Assembly (NCBI RefSeq): GCF_032594915.1
Contig: NZ_CP118733.1
Span: forward strand, 186,001 to 250,000
From: Streptococcus sp. 29896
GTDB lineage: Bacteria; Bacillota; Bacilli; Lactobacillales; Streptococcaceae
Reading direction: 5' to 3'
DNA: 64,000 nucleotides
Shown: positions 37,217 to 45,817 of the stretch, piece after piece
How the letters are laid out: the number at the start of each line of letters is the position of its first letter
Numbering within the stretch: position 1 is the stretch's first letter
The notes under the pieces: generated by a model
What the model saw: the letters and a program-made list of their open reading frames with translations, nothing else
What the model was told of the DNA's origin: nothing
The model's database searches: none
Translations under genes and position numbers: made by a program

Positions 37217-40200
37217 ATGAAGAAAAAAGCACTTATCAGCTTAGCCACGGTGTCCTGTTTGACCCTGGCTAGTCTGGTTCAAGCCAACACCACCGACAGT
37301 CCAGCTACAAGCTCTACGGGTCGAACCTACTATGTCAGCAGCCTACGGGGAAATGATGCAAACAATGGCTTAAGCGAGTCTAGCCCCTTTCAGACCCTAG
37401 ACAAGATTAACCAATTAACCCTTGGACCAGGAGATGTAGTCAAGCTAGAAAATGGCTCCGTTTTTAATAACCAGTACCTGCATCTGAATGGATCAGGGAG
37501 TGAGGGTGCACCGATTATCATTACCAACTATGGTGACGGCAGTGCCAACCTTCCGACTATCAATACCAACGGTCATGGTCAATGGTATCAAGACTACGGT
37601 AAACAGTTGGACAATGCTCGTCACAAATACCAAGGAACAGTCTCCTCAGCCATTCTTTTGAAAGATGTGGAGTACATTGAGGTCAGCAACCTTGCCATTA
37701 CCAATGCTGCGGCAGAAGAAGGCAAGGCCTACAATGCCATCGATGCCATGAACCGAACAGGTGTGGCGGTAGTTTCCCAGAACAAGGGGACCTTGGACCA
37801 TATCTATCTAGAAGGCTTGCGCATTTCCAATGTCAAAGGAAATGTCTATGACAAGCACATGAACAACGGAGGTATCTATTTCACCACCTTTAAACCGACC
37901 AATGAGGCAGAAACAGGAATTTCTCGCTATAATGATGTGCGCGTGGCCAATAACCATGTGACAGATGTCAACCGTTGGGGGATTGCCCTAGCCTATACTG
38001 CCTACTGGGACCAATTCACCACAACAGCCTTACCAGATAGTGTGATGGAACGCTACGGGGCAACCAATGTAGTCATTGAAAATAACTACCTCCGTGACAT
38101 TGGTGGAGATGCGATTACGACCATGTATGCCCACCGTCCTCTAGTACAAAATAACGTAGCCATTGAAACAGCCAATCAGATTAACCCTTCGGATTATTCA
38201 GCGACAGATTTTGGGCGGGTAGCGGCGGCCATCTGGCCTTGGAAGTGTAAGGATGCCATCTTCCAATACAACGAAGTCTATGACACCAATTACAACCAGG
38301 ATGCTCAAGCCTGGGATGCAGACTATGGCGACGGCACCGTTTATCAGTACAATTACAGCCATAATAACGAAGGTGGTGCCATCATGTTCTGCTATACGCA
38401 GGCTTACCGCAATACCTTCCGCTACAACATCTCCAACAAAGATCTGGCAGGAGTGATTAGTGCTGCTCATAACCCAGATGCCGAGGTTTACAACAATACC
38501 TTTATTGTTGCTGAAAACGTGGATGTTCTTCGTGGTGCACCTCATACAGGTGGTACGATGAATGTGGAAAATAATATTTTCTACTACACTGGGACCAGTC
38601 CAAAGAATGAAAACTGGACCAAGGGCAATGCGCGTGCGACTTACAACAATAACCTCTATTATAACTATGCCAATGTTCCAACCGATGATGCTAATGCCAT
38701 CCAGGCAGATCCAAAATTTGCAGGAGACATTTCCAGCGCACCAACCAGTACTACGACAGGAACCAGCATCCATGACCGCTCTGCCTTTGCCATGTTTAAA
38801 CTGGCTGAGGACTCACCAGCTATCGATGCGGGAGTCTTACAAGGAGGCCATCCAAACCAAGATTTCTTTGGCGAAGTAGTTGACTCAAAACCAGACCTTG
38901 GTGCAGCAGAAAGTCCATATACAGCCGAAGAGCTTTCAGTCGCTTCAGCGGTCTATACCGTCACAGAAACCAGTATCTCAGAAGTACCAAAACGGACCAA
39001 AGTTTCGGACTTTAAGGCAAATCTGCGTGCTAGCCGAGGTGCCAGCCTAGAAGTCCTGGGTAGAGATGGTAAGGTTAAGGGGGATGGGGACAGCCTACAA
39101 GCTGGTGACCGGGTGAAACTGACAAGAGGTGCCCTAGAAAAAGAATACCAGATTGAATTTGGCAAGACCTTTGAAGAATACGATCCATCCAGTATGTCAG
39201 CAGAAGTCGGCAGTTTCCAACCCAATAACCAGCGCGAAGGTGATGGTTCCCTAGCCTTGGACAATCAGCTGTCCACCATTTGGCACAGTAAATGGGCAGG
39301 AGACAGCCGAGATAACCTTTGGATCAGCCTAGATCTGGGTCAAGTCAAAGATGTTTCCATGTTCAAGTATGTACCACGTCCACAGGTTGGAAATGGTGTC
39401 ATCACAGCATACGAAATCTCCGTCAGCCAGGACAAACAAGAATGGCAGACCGTTGCAAGTGGTGACTGGGAACCAACCACAGCTACAAAGATTGCAGAGT
39501 TTGCGCCAGTCCAAGCCCGTTATGTCAAATTGAAGGCTATCAACAGTATCAGCCGTGAGGCTGGCAAGAATTTTGCAGCTGCCGCAGAAGTTCGAGTTGG
39601 CTATGAAATTTTGGATGAAGGAGAAGTCCATCTTGATGGTCAAAATACCATTCTCTCCAGCATCTACCAAATGGATGGAAGTACACTTTATGTGCCGAGC
39701 ACTGCTACCCATCCTACTGATGAGGCCCAATTATTAGCAGGTTTAGGGCTTCCTGAAAAAGCAACTGCCAAGGTGGTTGATGCAGAAGGAAATCCTGTTA
39801 CAAGCGCCCTTGAGACAGGTCACAAACTACGAATCACAGCAGAAAATGGCCAGGTCAAAGACTACCAGATTGAAGTGAAAAACACCTACAATTGGGCCCT
39901 AGACTATGTGCACAATAAGCAAGGAAATGTTTGGTTTGCCCAACGAAAAGAAGGCGACGCCTACCACAATTTGACAGACTATGATGCAACTTGGCCGAAC
40001 TGGAAGGGTGGCAATTATGGTACGGTCGGAATTGATGGTTCAGGACATTCGGCAGCCATTACCGATGCGACGCATGGTCTCCTAGCAGATTCTCTAGAAC
40101 CAGGTGGTTCAAGCCAAGGCTATGCCATGACTTATCGCGCTCCGAAAGATGGTTACCTTCAGATTAGCCTGAAGGATGGAGAGCCTTATCTCCGTCAAGC

Positions 40201-42487
40201 AGGCAACCAAAATGGCTCTGTCAAATTGTCCCTAACCCATAATGGAACAAGTTTAGACAGCGTTACCTTGACAACCAGCCTGGAAGCTCAACCAATTGCC
40301 AGTCGTATTATTGCGGTGCAAAAAGGGGATTTTGTCCGATTTGAAGCATTGAATATCGAACGTCCAAGCAAGTTCTCTGTCCATGTAACGCCGATTTTGA
40401 CCTATACCGATCAAGCACCTACTGCTGCGGTAACTAGTGTCGACCGTGCTGGTTTGCAGGAAGAATTGGACCGAGAAACAAGTGTCAAAGAGTCAGTCGC
40501 CTACCAATTGGCTTCTCAAGAGAAGAAGGTAGCCTATGATCAAGCGCTGGAAGCTGGTAAAACGGTAGCAACGGATACTGCAGCCCAGCAAGAGGCGATT
40601 AACCAAGCAGTAGCAGACTTGCAAGATGCAAGAGAAAAACTGGATGGTCAAGCGATTGAGGCAGCTGCCGCAGCCCTCCTATCTCTCCTAGAAGAAGAGG
40701 AGCAAGTCAAGGCTTCTCCAACTTATCAGGGAGCAACTGCAGAAACCAAAACAGCTTATGATCAGGCTATCTTGGCAGCCCAAACTGGCCTGGAAGCAGA
40801 AGAGCGAACAGTTGCCAGTCTAGAAGCCTTGAAAACAGCATTAGAAACAGCCAAGGCAGGTTTCGTTGCAGCAGATCATCCTTCTGAATCAGAAGAGCCA
40901 GGCAGTTCAGAGGATCCAAATAGTCCAGATGATTCAAATGAGGCAAGCGAGCAAGCAGAGCCTGTTACAAACACAGTCGATCGCACCGCTTTGGAAACCC
41001 AATTAGCTAAAGATGAGTCCACCAAGGCAAGTCCGGCCTATCAAGCTGCAGACCAAGAAAAACGGACTGCCTATGATCAGGCGCTCCAAGCGGGTCGCCA
41101 ACTCCTGGCCGGACAAGTCAGTCAAGAAGCTATCGATCAGGCAAGCCGTGACCTTGAATTGGCAGCTCAAGCCTTAAATGGCCAGGCTATCTTGGACCTC
41201 ATGAGCCGCTTGCAAGAAAAGGTGACTGCCAGCCAGACAGTCAAGGCAAGTCCGCTCTACCTAGCAGCTGATAGTGGAAAACAAGCTGCTTATGACCAGG
41301 CGCTAGCTCAAGCACAAGTCAAACTCAGTCAACCAGGTCTTCAAGCAGACTTAGAAGCGGCCTTCACCAACCTATTGAATAGTCAAGCTGCCCTTGATGG
41401 CAAAGAGACAGAGCCGATAGAAGATACGACTCCGGAACAAGCAGAGCTGCAAACAGAAGCCTTGAGACAGGCACTCAGCCTTGCACCAGATGTTCAAAAG
41501 AGCGATGCCTATCTCTTTGCTGGACCAGTTCGCAAGGACCAATACAACCAGATTATTCTAGCAGCTCAAACCCTTTTGGAAACGGGGGCAGGCAGTCAGA
41601 CCGAAGTAGATCAATTGCTTGAAACCTTGACGACCTACCAAACTCAATTAAATGGTTTGGACCTGAAAGACCATCTTCTTGCTCTCAAATTGGAGTTAGA
41701 TGAAGAGGGAACCGTCAAGGAAAGCTTGCGCTACACAGCTAGTCAGGTAGACAAACGCGCTGCCTATGACCAGGCACTGCAAGCAGCAAAAGAAGGATTG
41801 GCGCAAGCGGATTATAGCAAGGAGACCCTTGCTAGCCTAGAAGCAGCAGTGACTAAGTCTAAGGAAGCCCTTGATGGAAAAGAAACTGGCTCAGTCACTC
41901 CACCAACAGAGACAAAACCAGGAACATCAACTGGAAACTCTTCTGGAACAGAAACTGGTCATCCATCTGGAGGCAGTTCAGGAAGCTTGACTCCAACTCC
42001 AATCTATGAGCTCAAGGATCCAGATAGTGGTGTCATCATTACAGCAGATCAGGACTTGGGCAACTACAAACTGGTAGTCAAACAAGTAGAGAAAAAGATT
42101 GCAGACTTGGAGGGTCGTCAGCTGATTGTACTTGACATTCAACTTCTAGATGCAGCAGGTCAAGCAGTGGCATATAAGGGACTCTTGCAGGTGCAAGTAC
42201 CCGCTACCAAGGCAGATAGCGTTGAGAAGGTTTATTATCTATCACCAGATGGTAAGCTGACTGAGATGAAGATTGTCAAGAAGGATAAGGAAAGCTTGAC
42301 CTTTGAAACAGACCATCTATCAGACTTTGTCTTAGTTTACCCAGAAGAGATCGCAAACACTGCCAGTGGCAAATCAGGATCAAAGGCAAAAATCCTTCCA
42401 GCCACAGGCGCAATTATTGGAATCACTTTACCCCTGGCAGGACTAGGTATCCTCGCCGGCACCCTTCTGAATAAGAAGAGAGATTAG
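37217..42487 (+). CDS. Cell-wall-anchored beta-helix protein with F5/8C and six FIVAR domains
   Basis: This 1756-residue protein starts after AAAGGAGG. A conventional signal peptide without YSIRK ends near VQA-NTT. Residues about 40-570 form a right-handed parallel beta-helix (repeated N-rich turns such as IENNYLRDIG and YNYSHNNEGG), the fold of polysaccharide lyases and some glycosidases. A discoidin/F5-8C carbohydrate-binding domain lies near 660-795. A second beta-sandwich-like segment lies near 895-1070. Six FIVAR-type three-helix domains follow (about 1075-1557, each with an AYDQAL-like helix), then a C-terminal beta domain. LPATG is at 1727, followed by a membrane segment and KKRD. It probably binds or cleaves a host or bacterial glycan; the substrate is unknown. 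Confidence 0.88.
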   Translation: MKKKALISLATVSCLTLASLVQANTTDSPATSSTGRTYYVSSLRGNDANNGLSESSPFQTLDKINQLTLGPGDVVKLENGSVFNNQYLHLNGSGSEGAPIIITNYGDGSANLPTINTNGHGQWYQDYGKQLDNARHKYQGTVSSAILLKDVEYIEVSNLAITNAAAEEGKAYNAIDAMNRTGVAVVSQNKGTLDHIYLEGLRISNVKGNVYDKHMNNGGIYFTTFKPTNEAETGISRYNDVRVANNHVTDVNRWGIALAYTAYWDQFTTTALPDSVMERYGATNVVIENNYLRDIGGDAITTMYAHRPLVQNNVAIETANQINPSDYSATDFGRVAAAIWPWKCKDAIFQYNEVYDTNYNQDAQAWDADYGDGTVYQYNYSHNNEGGAIMFCYTQAYRNTFRYNISNKDLAGVISAAHNPDAEVYNNTFIVAENVDVLRGAPHTGGTMNVENNIFYYTGTSPKNENWTKGNARATYNNNLYYNYANVPTDDANAIQADPKFAGDISSAPTSTTTGTSIHDRSAFAMFKLAEDSPAIDAGVLQGGHPNQDFFGEVVDSKPDLGAAESPYTAEELSVASAVYTVTETSISEVPKRTKVSDFKANLRASRGASLEVLGRDGKVKGDGDSLQAGDRVKLTRGALEKEYQIEFGKTFEEYDPSSMSAEVGSFQPNNQREGDGSLALDNQLSTIWHSKWAGDSRDNLWISLDLGQVKDVSMFKYVPRPQVGNGVITAYEISVSQDKQEWQTVASGDWEPTTATKIAEFAPVQARYVKLKAINSISREAGKNFAAAAEVRVGYEILDEGEVHLDGQNTILSSIYQMDGSTLYVPSTATHPTDEAQLLAGLGLPEKATAKVVDAEGNPVTSALETGHKLRITAENGQVKDYQIEVKNTYNWALDYVHNKQGNVWFAQRKEGDAYHNLTDYDATWPNWKGGNYGTVGIDGSGHSAAITDATHGLLADSLEPGGSSQGYAMTYRAPKDGYLQISLKDGEPYLRQAGNQNGSVKLSLTHNGTSLDSVTLTTSLEAQPIASRIIAVQKGDFVRFEALNIERPSKFSVHVTPILTYTDQAPTAAVTSVDRAGLQEELDRETSVKESVAYQLASQEKKVAYDQALEAGKTVATDTAAQQEAINQAVADLQDAREKLDGQAIEAAAAALLSLLEEEEQVKASPTYQGATAETKTAYDQAILAAQTGLEAEERTVASLEALKTALETAKAGFVAADHPSESEEPGSSEDPNSPDDSNEASEQAEPVTNTVDRTALETQLAKDESTKASPAYQAADQEKRTAYDQALQAGRQLLAGQVSQEAIDQASRDLELAAQALNGQAILDLMSRLQEKVTASQTVKASPLYLAADSGKQAAYDQALAQAQVKLSQPGLQADLEAAFTNLLNSQAALDGKETEPIEDTTPEQAELQTEALRQALSLAPDVQKSDAYLFAGPVRKDQYNQIILAAQTLLETGAGSQTEVDQLLETLTTYQTQLNGLDLKDHLLALKLELDEEGTVKESLRYTASQVDKRAAYDQALQAAKEGLAQADYSKETLASLEAAVTKSKEALDGKETGSVTPPTETKPGTSTGNSSGTETGHPSGGSSGSLTPTPIYELKDPDSGVIITADQDLGNYKLVVKQVEKKIADLEGRQLIVLDIQLLDAAGQAVAYKGLLQVQVPATKADSVEKVYYLSPDGKLTEMKIVKKDKESLTFETDHLSDFVLVYPEEIANTASGKSGSKAKILPATGAIIGITLPLAGLGILAGTLLNKKRD

Positions 42488-42500
42488 GTTTATACCCTAT

Positions 42501-42530
42501 AAAAAAGAAAGTCCTAGGACTTTCTTTTTT
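42501..42530. terminator. Perfect 30-bp palindromic bidirectional terminator
   Basis: The sequence AAAAAAGAAAGTCCT and its exact inverse repeat meet with no spacer. Its last base is part of the stop codon of the converging ABC permease gene. Confidence 0.9.
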
Positions 42531-43312
42531 TAATTTCCAACACTTGTAAACTTGGTCATACCATAGCGGAAGAGCTTGTAGTTAATCGTAAAGATGATGG
42601 CAACAACGAGCGGAAGAGCTAGGCCCCACATGGAGAGGTCCAGAAAGTAGAGGGCTGGGAAGTAGGCGGTAAAGGCGTAAGGAAAGACAAAAATCAACAA
42701 GAATTGAATGACTTTTGGATAGATATTGAGTGGGTACTGGGCCATTTGGTTGAGGGCAAAAATCCCCATGGTGAGCGGGAACGATTCCACAATCCAAAAG
42801 GCCAGAGCCGTCGGACCCAGCTGAATCGCCGCATAGAGCAGGCCGATACAAATAGCGATAAAAATCAGCAGGAGAAGTTTCCAGACAGACCATTCCAAGC
42901 CCAAAATCTGCGAAGATTGCCACAGAGCCACGCCACCAATCACCGTTGTGCCGATGCCTTGAGGTTGGATTCGCTCGCAAACCAGCTGAAAGAGCGGATT
43001 GACCGGCAGCAGAAGCAGGCGTTCAAACTCTCCCTGCCGAATGTAGCGACTACCAAACATCCACAGATTATCAAAGAAAATCAAGTGCACCGACCGCCCC
43101 ACCGTCGCCATGCCATAGATAAAGAGCATCTGCCCGTAGCTAAAGCCCGCAATCTCCTTGATATTACTAAAGAGGACATTGAGGAAAATCAGATAGACCA
43201 CCTGCTCTACCAAAGACGACACCAAACCGATGAAAAAGTCCACCCGAAAGGACATCTGGGCCATCATGAAGACCTTGACATTGTACAAATACAAACCGAT
43301 ATACTTTTTCAT
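42530..43312 (-). CDS. ABC-2 family exporter permease (second subunit)
   Basis: The start at 43312 is chosen because GGAGG precedes it and it lies one base after the stop of the upstream permease. The 260-residue protein has six hydrophobic segments and the look of DUF990-type ABC-2 permeases. Together with the adjacent permease and ATPase it forms a heterodimeric exporter. No substrate can be named. It ends at the palindromic terminator shared with the LPXTG gene. Confidence 0.85.
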   Translation of the reverse strand: MKKYIGLYLYNVKVFMMAQMSFRVDFFIGLVSSLVEQVVYLIFLNVLFSNIKEIAGFSYGQMLFIYGMATVGRSVHLIFFDNLWMFGSRYIRQGEFERLLLLPVNPLFQLVCERIQPQGIGTTVIGGVALWQSSQILGLEWSVWKLLLLIFIAICIGLLYAAIQLGPTALAFWIVESFPLTMGIFALNQMAQYPLNIYPKVIQFLLIFVFPYAFTAYFPALYFLDLSMWGLALPLVVAIIFTINYKLFRYGMTKFTSVGN

Positions 43313-43313
43313 C

Positions 43314-44093
43314 CTAGCCTCCAAAAATGACAATTTTTCGCTTGGCTTGGGACCATAGAACTGCGATAAAGCCAGCAAGTACAGGCAACCAGAGCAACTG
43401 CAAGCCTAGCAAGGATAGGTCTGTTTCCCTACCCAAGAGAATGGAAATAGGCACATTGATCGCGTAGTTATAAGGCATGAAGCTCAGGATCTTTTCGACT
43501 TTTTCAGGGTAAAAGCTGAGCGGTAAGAGAGCTCCGGATGACAGGTTGAAGAGTCCCATACGTAGCAGCATGACTCCCCAAGCATTGACCGTAAAGAAGG
43601 TCGCAAAACCAAAGGCCAAGTCCAAGAGCTGCACGATAAACATGCCCAAGACAGCAGACAGGAGAAAGACCAGTATAGTCTTTCCATCTGGAAGGTAAAA
43701 GTCACTCTGCACCAAGAGGATGATGAGGAAGACCACCAAAAACTTGAAGAGTTCAATCAACTTCGTCCCCAGGTCCTTGAAGAAGAGGGAGAGGATAAAA
43801 GAGTAGGGCCGTAAAAATTCCCCCGCAATCTGCCCTTTCAAAATAGCGTATGACAGGTCCTCTCCGATAGAAAAGGTATTGAGACTGGCCAAGAGGCTGG
43901 CGAAGATGATATAGGTGGTAAAGGTCTGGAGGTTGTAACCATTGACCTCGGGCTGTGTGAAGAAAATGGTCTTCCAGACAAAGAGCGACACCAAAATCCG
44001 CGCCAGAACAGACACGAAGGTAGCCAGAAAAAAGGCCTTGTATTGTAGGGCTGTCATCATGGTCAGCCGCGTCATGTAGAGGTACTTACGCAT
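43314..44093 (-). CDS. ABC-2 family exporter permease (first subunit)
   Basis: The start at 44093 follows GAGGAGGG and overlaps the end of the ATPase gene by 8 bases, showing tight coupling. The 259-residue protein has six predicted membrane segments and a DUF990-like arrangement. It pairs with the downstream permease. Confidence 0.85.
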   Translation of the reverse strand: MRKYLYMTRLTMMTALQYKAFFLATFVSVLARILVSLFVWKTIFFTQPEVNGYNLQTFTTYIIFASLLASLNTFSIGEDLSYAILKGQIAGEFLRPYSFILSLFFKDLGTKLIELFKFLVVFLIILLVQSDFYLPDGKTILVFLLSAVLGMFIVQLLDLAFGFATFFTVNAWGVMLLRMGLFNLSSGALLPLSFYPEKVEKILSFMPYNYAINVPISILLGRETDLSLLGLQLLWLPVLAGFIAVLWSQAKRKIVIFGG

Positions 44094-45069
44094 GGATGCC
44101 CTCCTCGTAAATCTGACGGACAATGGACTCGATTTCCAGCTCCTTCATGGTCACATCATCGACCTCAATCTGCTCGAAGACCATAGTAATGACCTGGGCA
44201 CTGGTCCATTGACTAGCCTGATAGTGAATGTCGAAATGGTAATCGTCCTTGCGGTCAAATTCCAAGCCGGCTGCCTCAATATCTTTCGTCAACGGGTGTT
44301 CGGTAGAAAAGCTAATGGTTTTGATTTGAGAAAACCGCTCTTTGAGCTGACTGAGCGAGCCGTCATAGACTTTTTTTCCCTTATCGATGATGAAAATCCG
44401 TTCGCAGAGGGTTTCGATGTCTTTCATATCGTGGGAGGTAATCAAGAAGGTCGTGCCATGCTCTTCATTCATGTAGCGGATAAAGGCCCGAATGGTTTCC
44501 TTGACACTGGCGTCCAGGCCAATGGTTGGCTCGTCCAGAAAGACCACGGAAGGCTGGTGGAGGAAAATCGCCGCAAATTCACAGCGGACCCGTTGCCCCA
44601 GAGATAGATTACGAATGGATTGCTTCATAATATCTGCCAAATCCAGCAGGTCAATCAAGCGGGCCAAGCGTTCCTGGAAGACCGCCTCAGGCACATCGTA
44701 AATCTTGGCATGGAGGATAAAGGACTCCTGCACAGGCAGGTTCCAATCCAGATGTGATTTCTGCCCAAACAGAACACCGATTTGCTTGTTGACCGTTTTG
44801 CGATTGTCCTTGGGAACAAGACCGTTAATGGTGACCGTACCCTCGTCAGCGTGTAGCACCCCCGTCAGCATCTTAATGGTCGTCGATTTGCCAGAGCCGT
44901 TGGAGCCGATGTAGCCGACAATCTCCCCTTGCTGAATGGACAGCGAAATGTCCTGCACCGCCTGAATAGCCTTTTTCTTGGGCTTGAAGAAGGCCTTGAT
45001 CGAGCCCTTGAGCCCAACCTCCTTGTCCACGACATAGTAGGTTTTGGATAAATGCTGCGCTTCTATCAT
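44086..45069 (-). CDS. ABC exporter ATP-binding protein
   Basis: The start at 45069 follows AAAGGAG by 6 bases. The 327-residue ATPase has Walker A GSNGSGKST (about residues 54-62), signature LSLGQRVRCE and Walker B VVFLDEPTIGLD. An insertion near residues 15-35 (GLKGSIKAFFKPKKK) is typical of the subgroup paired with DUF990 permeases. It powers the export of an unknown substrate, perhaps a peptide or toxic compound. The operon has a near-consensus promoter with a cre site at the transcription start. Confidence 0.92.
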   Translation of the reverse strand: MIEAQHLSKTYYVVDKEVGLKGSIKAFFKPKKKAIQAVQDISLSIQQGEIVGYIGSNGSGKSTTIKMLTGVLHADEGTVTINGLVPKDNRKTVNKQIGVLFGQKSHLDWNLPVQESFILHAKIYDVPEAVFQERLARLIDLLDLADIMKQSIRNLSLGQRVRCEFAAIFLHQPSVVFLDEPTIGLDASVKETIRAFIRYMNEEHGTTFLITSHDMKDIETLCERIFIIDKGKKVYDGSLSQLKERFSQIKTISFSTEHPLTKDIEAAGLEFDRKDDYHFDIHYQASQWTSAQVITMVFEQIEVDDVTMKELEIESIVRQIYEEGIHA

Positions 45070-45082
45070 ATCTATCTCCTTT

Positions 45083-45098
45083 AAGAAAACGTTTGCAT
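45083..45098. promoter_or_regulatory. cre (CcpA) site of the ABC exporter operon
   Basis: The minus strand reads ATGCAAACGTTTTCTT, matching WTGNNARCGNWWWCAW at 15 of 16 positions. It starts 5 bases after the -10 element, a position that blocks transcription. Confidence 0.65.
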
Positions 45099-45103
45099 AA
45101 ATC

Positions 45104-45132
45104 ATTATATCACTCTGTTAAGTGAGTGACAA
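45104..45132 (-). promoter_or_regulatory. Promoter of the ABC exporter operon
   Basis: On the minus strand TTGTCA (45127-45132) and TATAAT (45104-45109) are 17 bases apart. Confidence 0.85.
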
Positions 45133-45157
45133 GCCCAATCCTTGACAATCTAGCTCA

Positions 45158-45685
45158 TCAAGGAAGTAATTTGAGTAGGATTTGGGTCATCTCCTCAGGA
45201 CTTTCAGATTTTCCTTTGACAATCCAAGATTGGACCAAACCGAAAAAGGCATGGGAAAAGTAAATGCTACGGTATTCTTTTTCGTTGGCTGCCCATTCTT
45301 CTTTATTCATGCGTAGGGAGAGGTCCCTGCTGACTAGGAGGCGGACCTTATTGATCAAGAACTGTTGAATTTCTTGAGTGCCATGTGGGCTTAGCAGGGC
45401 AGCCAATAATTCTTCCCTATCTAGAAATTGGAAAATCTCCAAAAATGAAGCTTCTGGGTCTCCCTTATAATGGTCAAAAATCACCTCTAGCTGATAAAAA
45501 AGGGTCTGTTGGTAGGATTCGATTAACTCAAATTTATCCCTGTAGTGGGTATAAAAGCTAGACCGACTGACGCCAGCGGTTTTTGCTAGGTGACTGGTCG
45601 TGATATCATTGAAATTTTGGTCCTGTAAGCAGGTGACCATCGCACGTAATATGGAATCCTTTGTTCGCTCCCTGCGAGTATCCAT
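45158..45685 (-). CDS. TetR-family transcriptional regulator
   Basis: The 175-residue protein has an N-terminal TetR helix-turn-helix (ITTSHLAKTAGVSRSSFYTHYRDKFELIESY) and a helical ligand domain. It is divergent from the YhgE/Pip gene. Two operator-like palindromes with the same GAC-N5-GTC core lie in the shared 132-base gap, so it most likely represses both itself and the YhgE/Pip gene. Confidence 0.9.
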   Translation of the reverse strand: MDTRRERTKDSILRAMVTCLQDQNFNDITTSHLAKTAGVSRSSFYTHYRDKFELIESYQQTLFYQLEVIFDHYKGDPEASFLEIFQFLDREELLAALLSPHGTQEIQQFLINKVRLLVSRDLSLRMNKEEWAANEKEYRSIYFSHAFFGLVQSWIVKGKSESPEEMTQILLKLLP

Positions 45686-45709
45686 GAAATTGTTTTCTCC
45701 TTTTGTACA

Positions 45710-45732
45710 TTTTTAGACGCTGTGTCTAAAAA
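45710..45732. promoter_or_regulatory. TetR operator 1
   Basis: TTTTTAGAC-GCTGT-GTCTAAAAA is a perfect 9-bp inverted repeat located 24 bases upstream of the TetR start. Confidence 0.75.
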
Positions 45733-45745
45733 ACGATTCTTTTGC

Positions 45746-45773
45746 TTGCTTTTAAAAAGCAGACTCGTATAAT
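45746..45773 (+). promoter_or_regulatory. Promoter of the YhgE/Pip gene
   Basis: TTGCTT (45746-45751) and TATAAT (45768-45773) are 16 bases apart, between the two operators. Confidence 0.6.
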
Positions 45774-45787
45774 GTATTTTATCAGTT

Positions 45788-45806
45788 TTTGGACAGTATG
45801 TCTAAA
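45788..45806. promoter_or_regulatory. TetR operator 2
   Basis: TTTGGAC-AGTAT-GTCTAAA has the same spacing and half-site as operator 1 with one arm mismatch. It lies between the -10 element and the start codon of the YhgE/Pip gene. Confidence 0.7.
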
Positions 45807-45817
45807 GGGAGTTGTAT

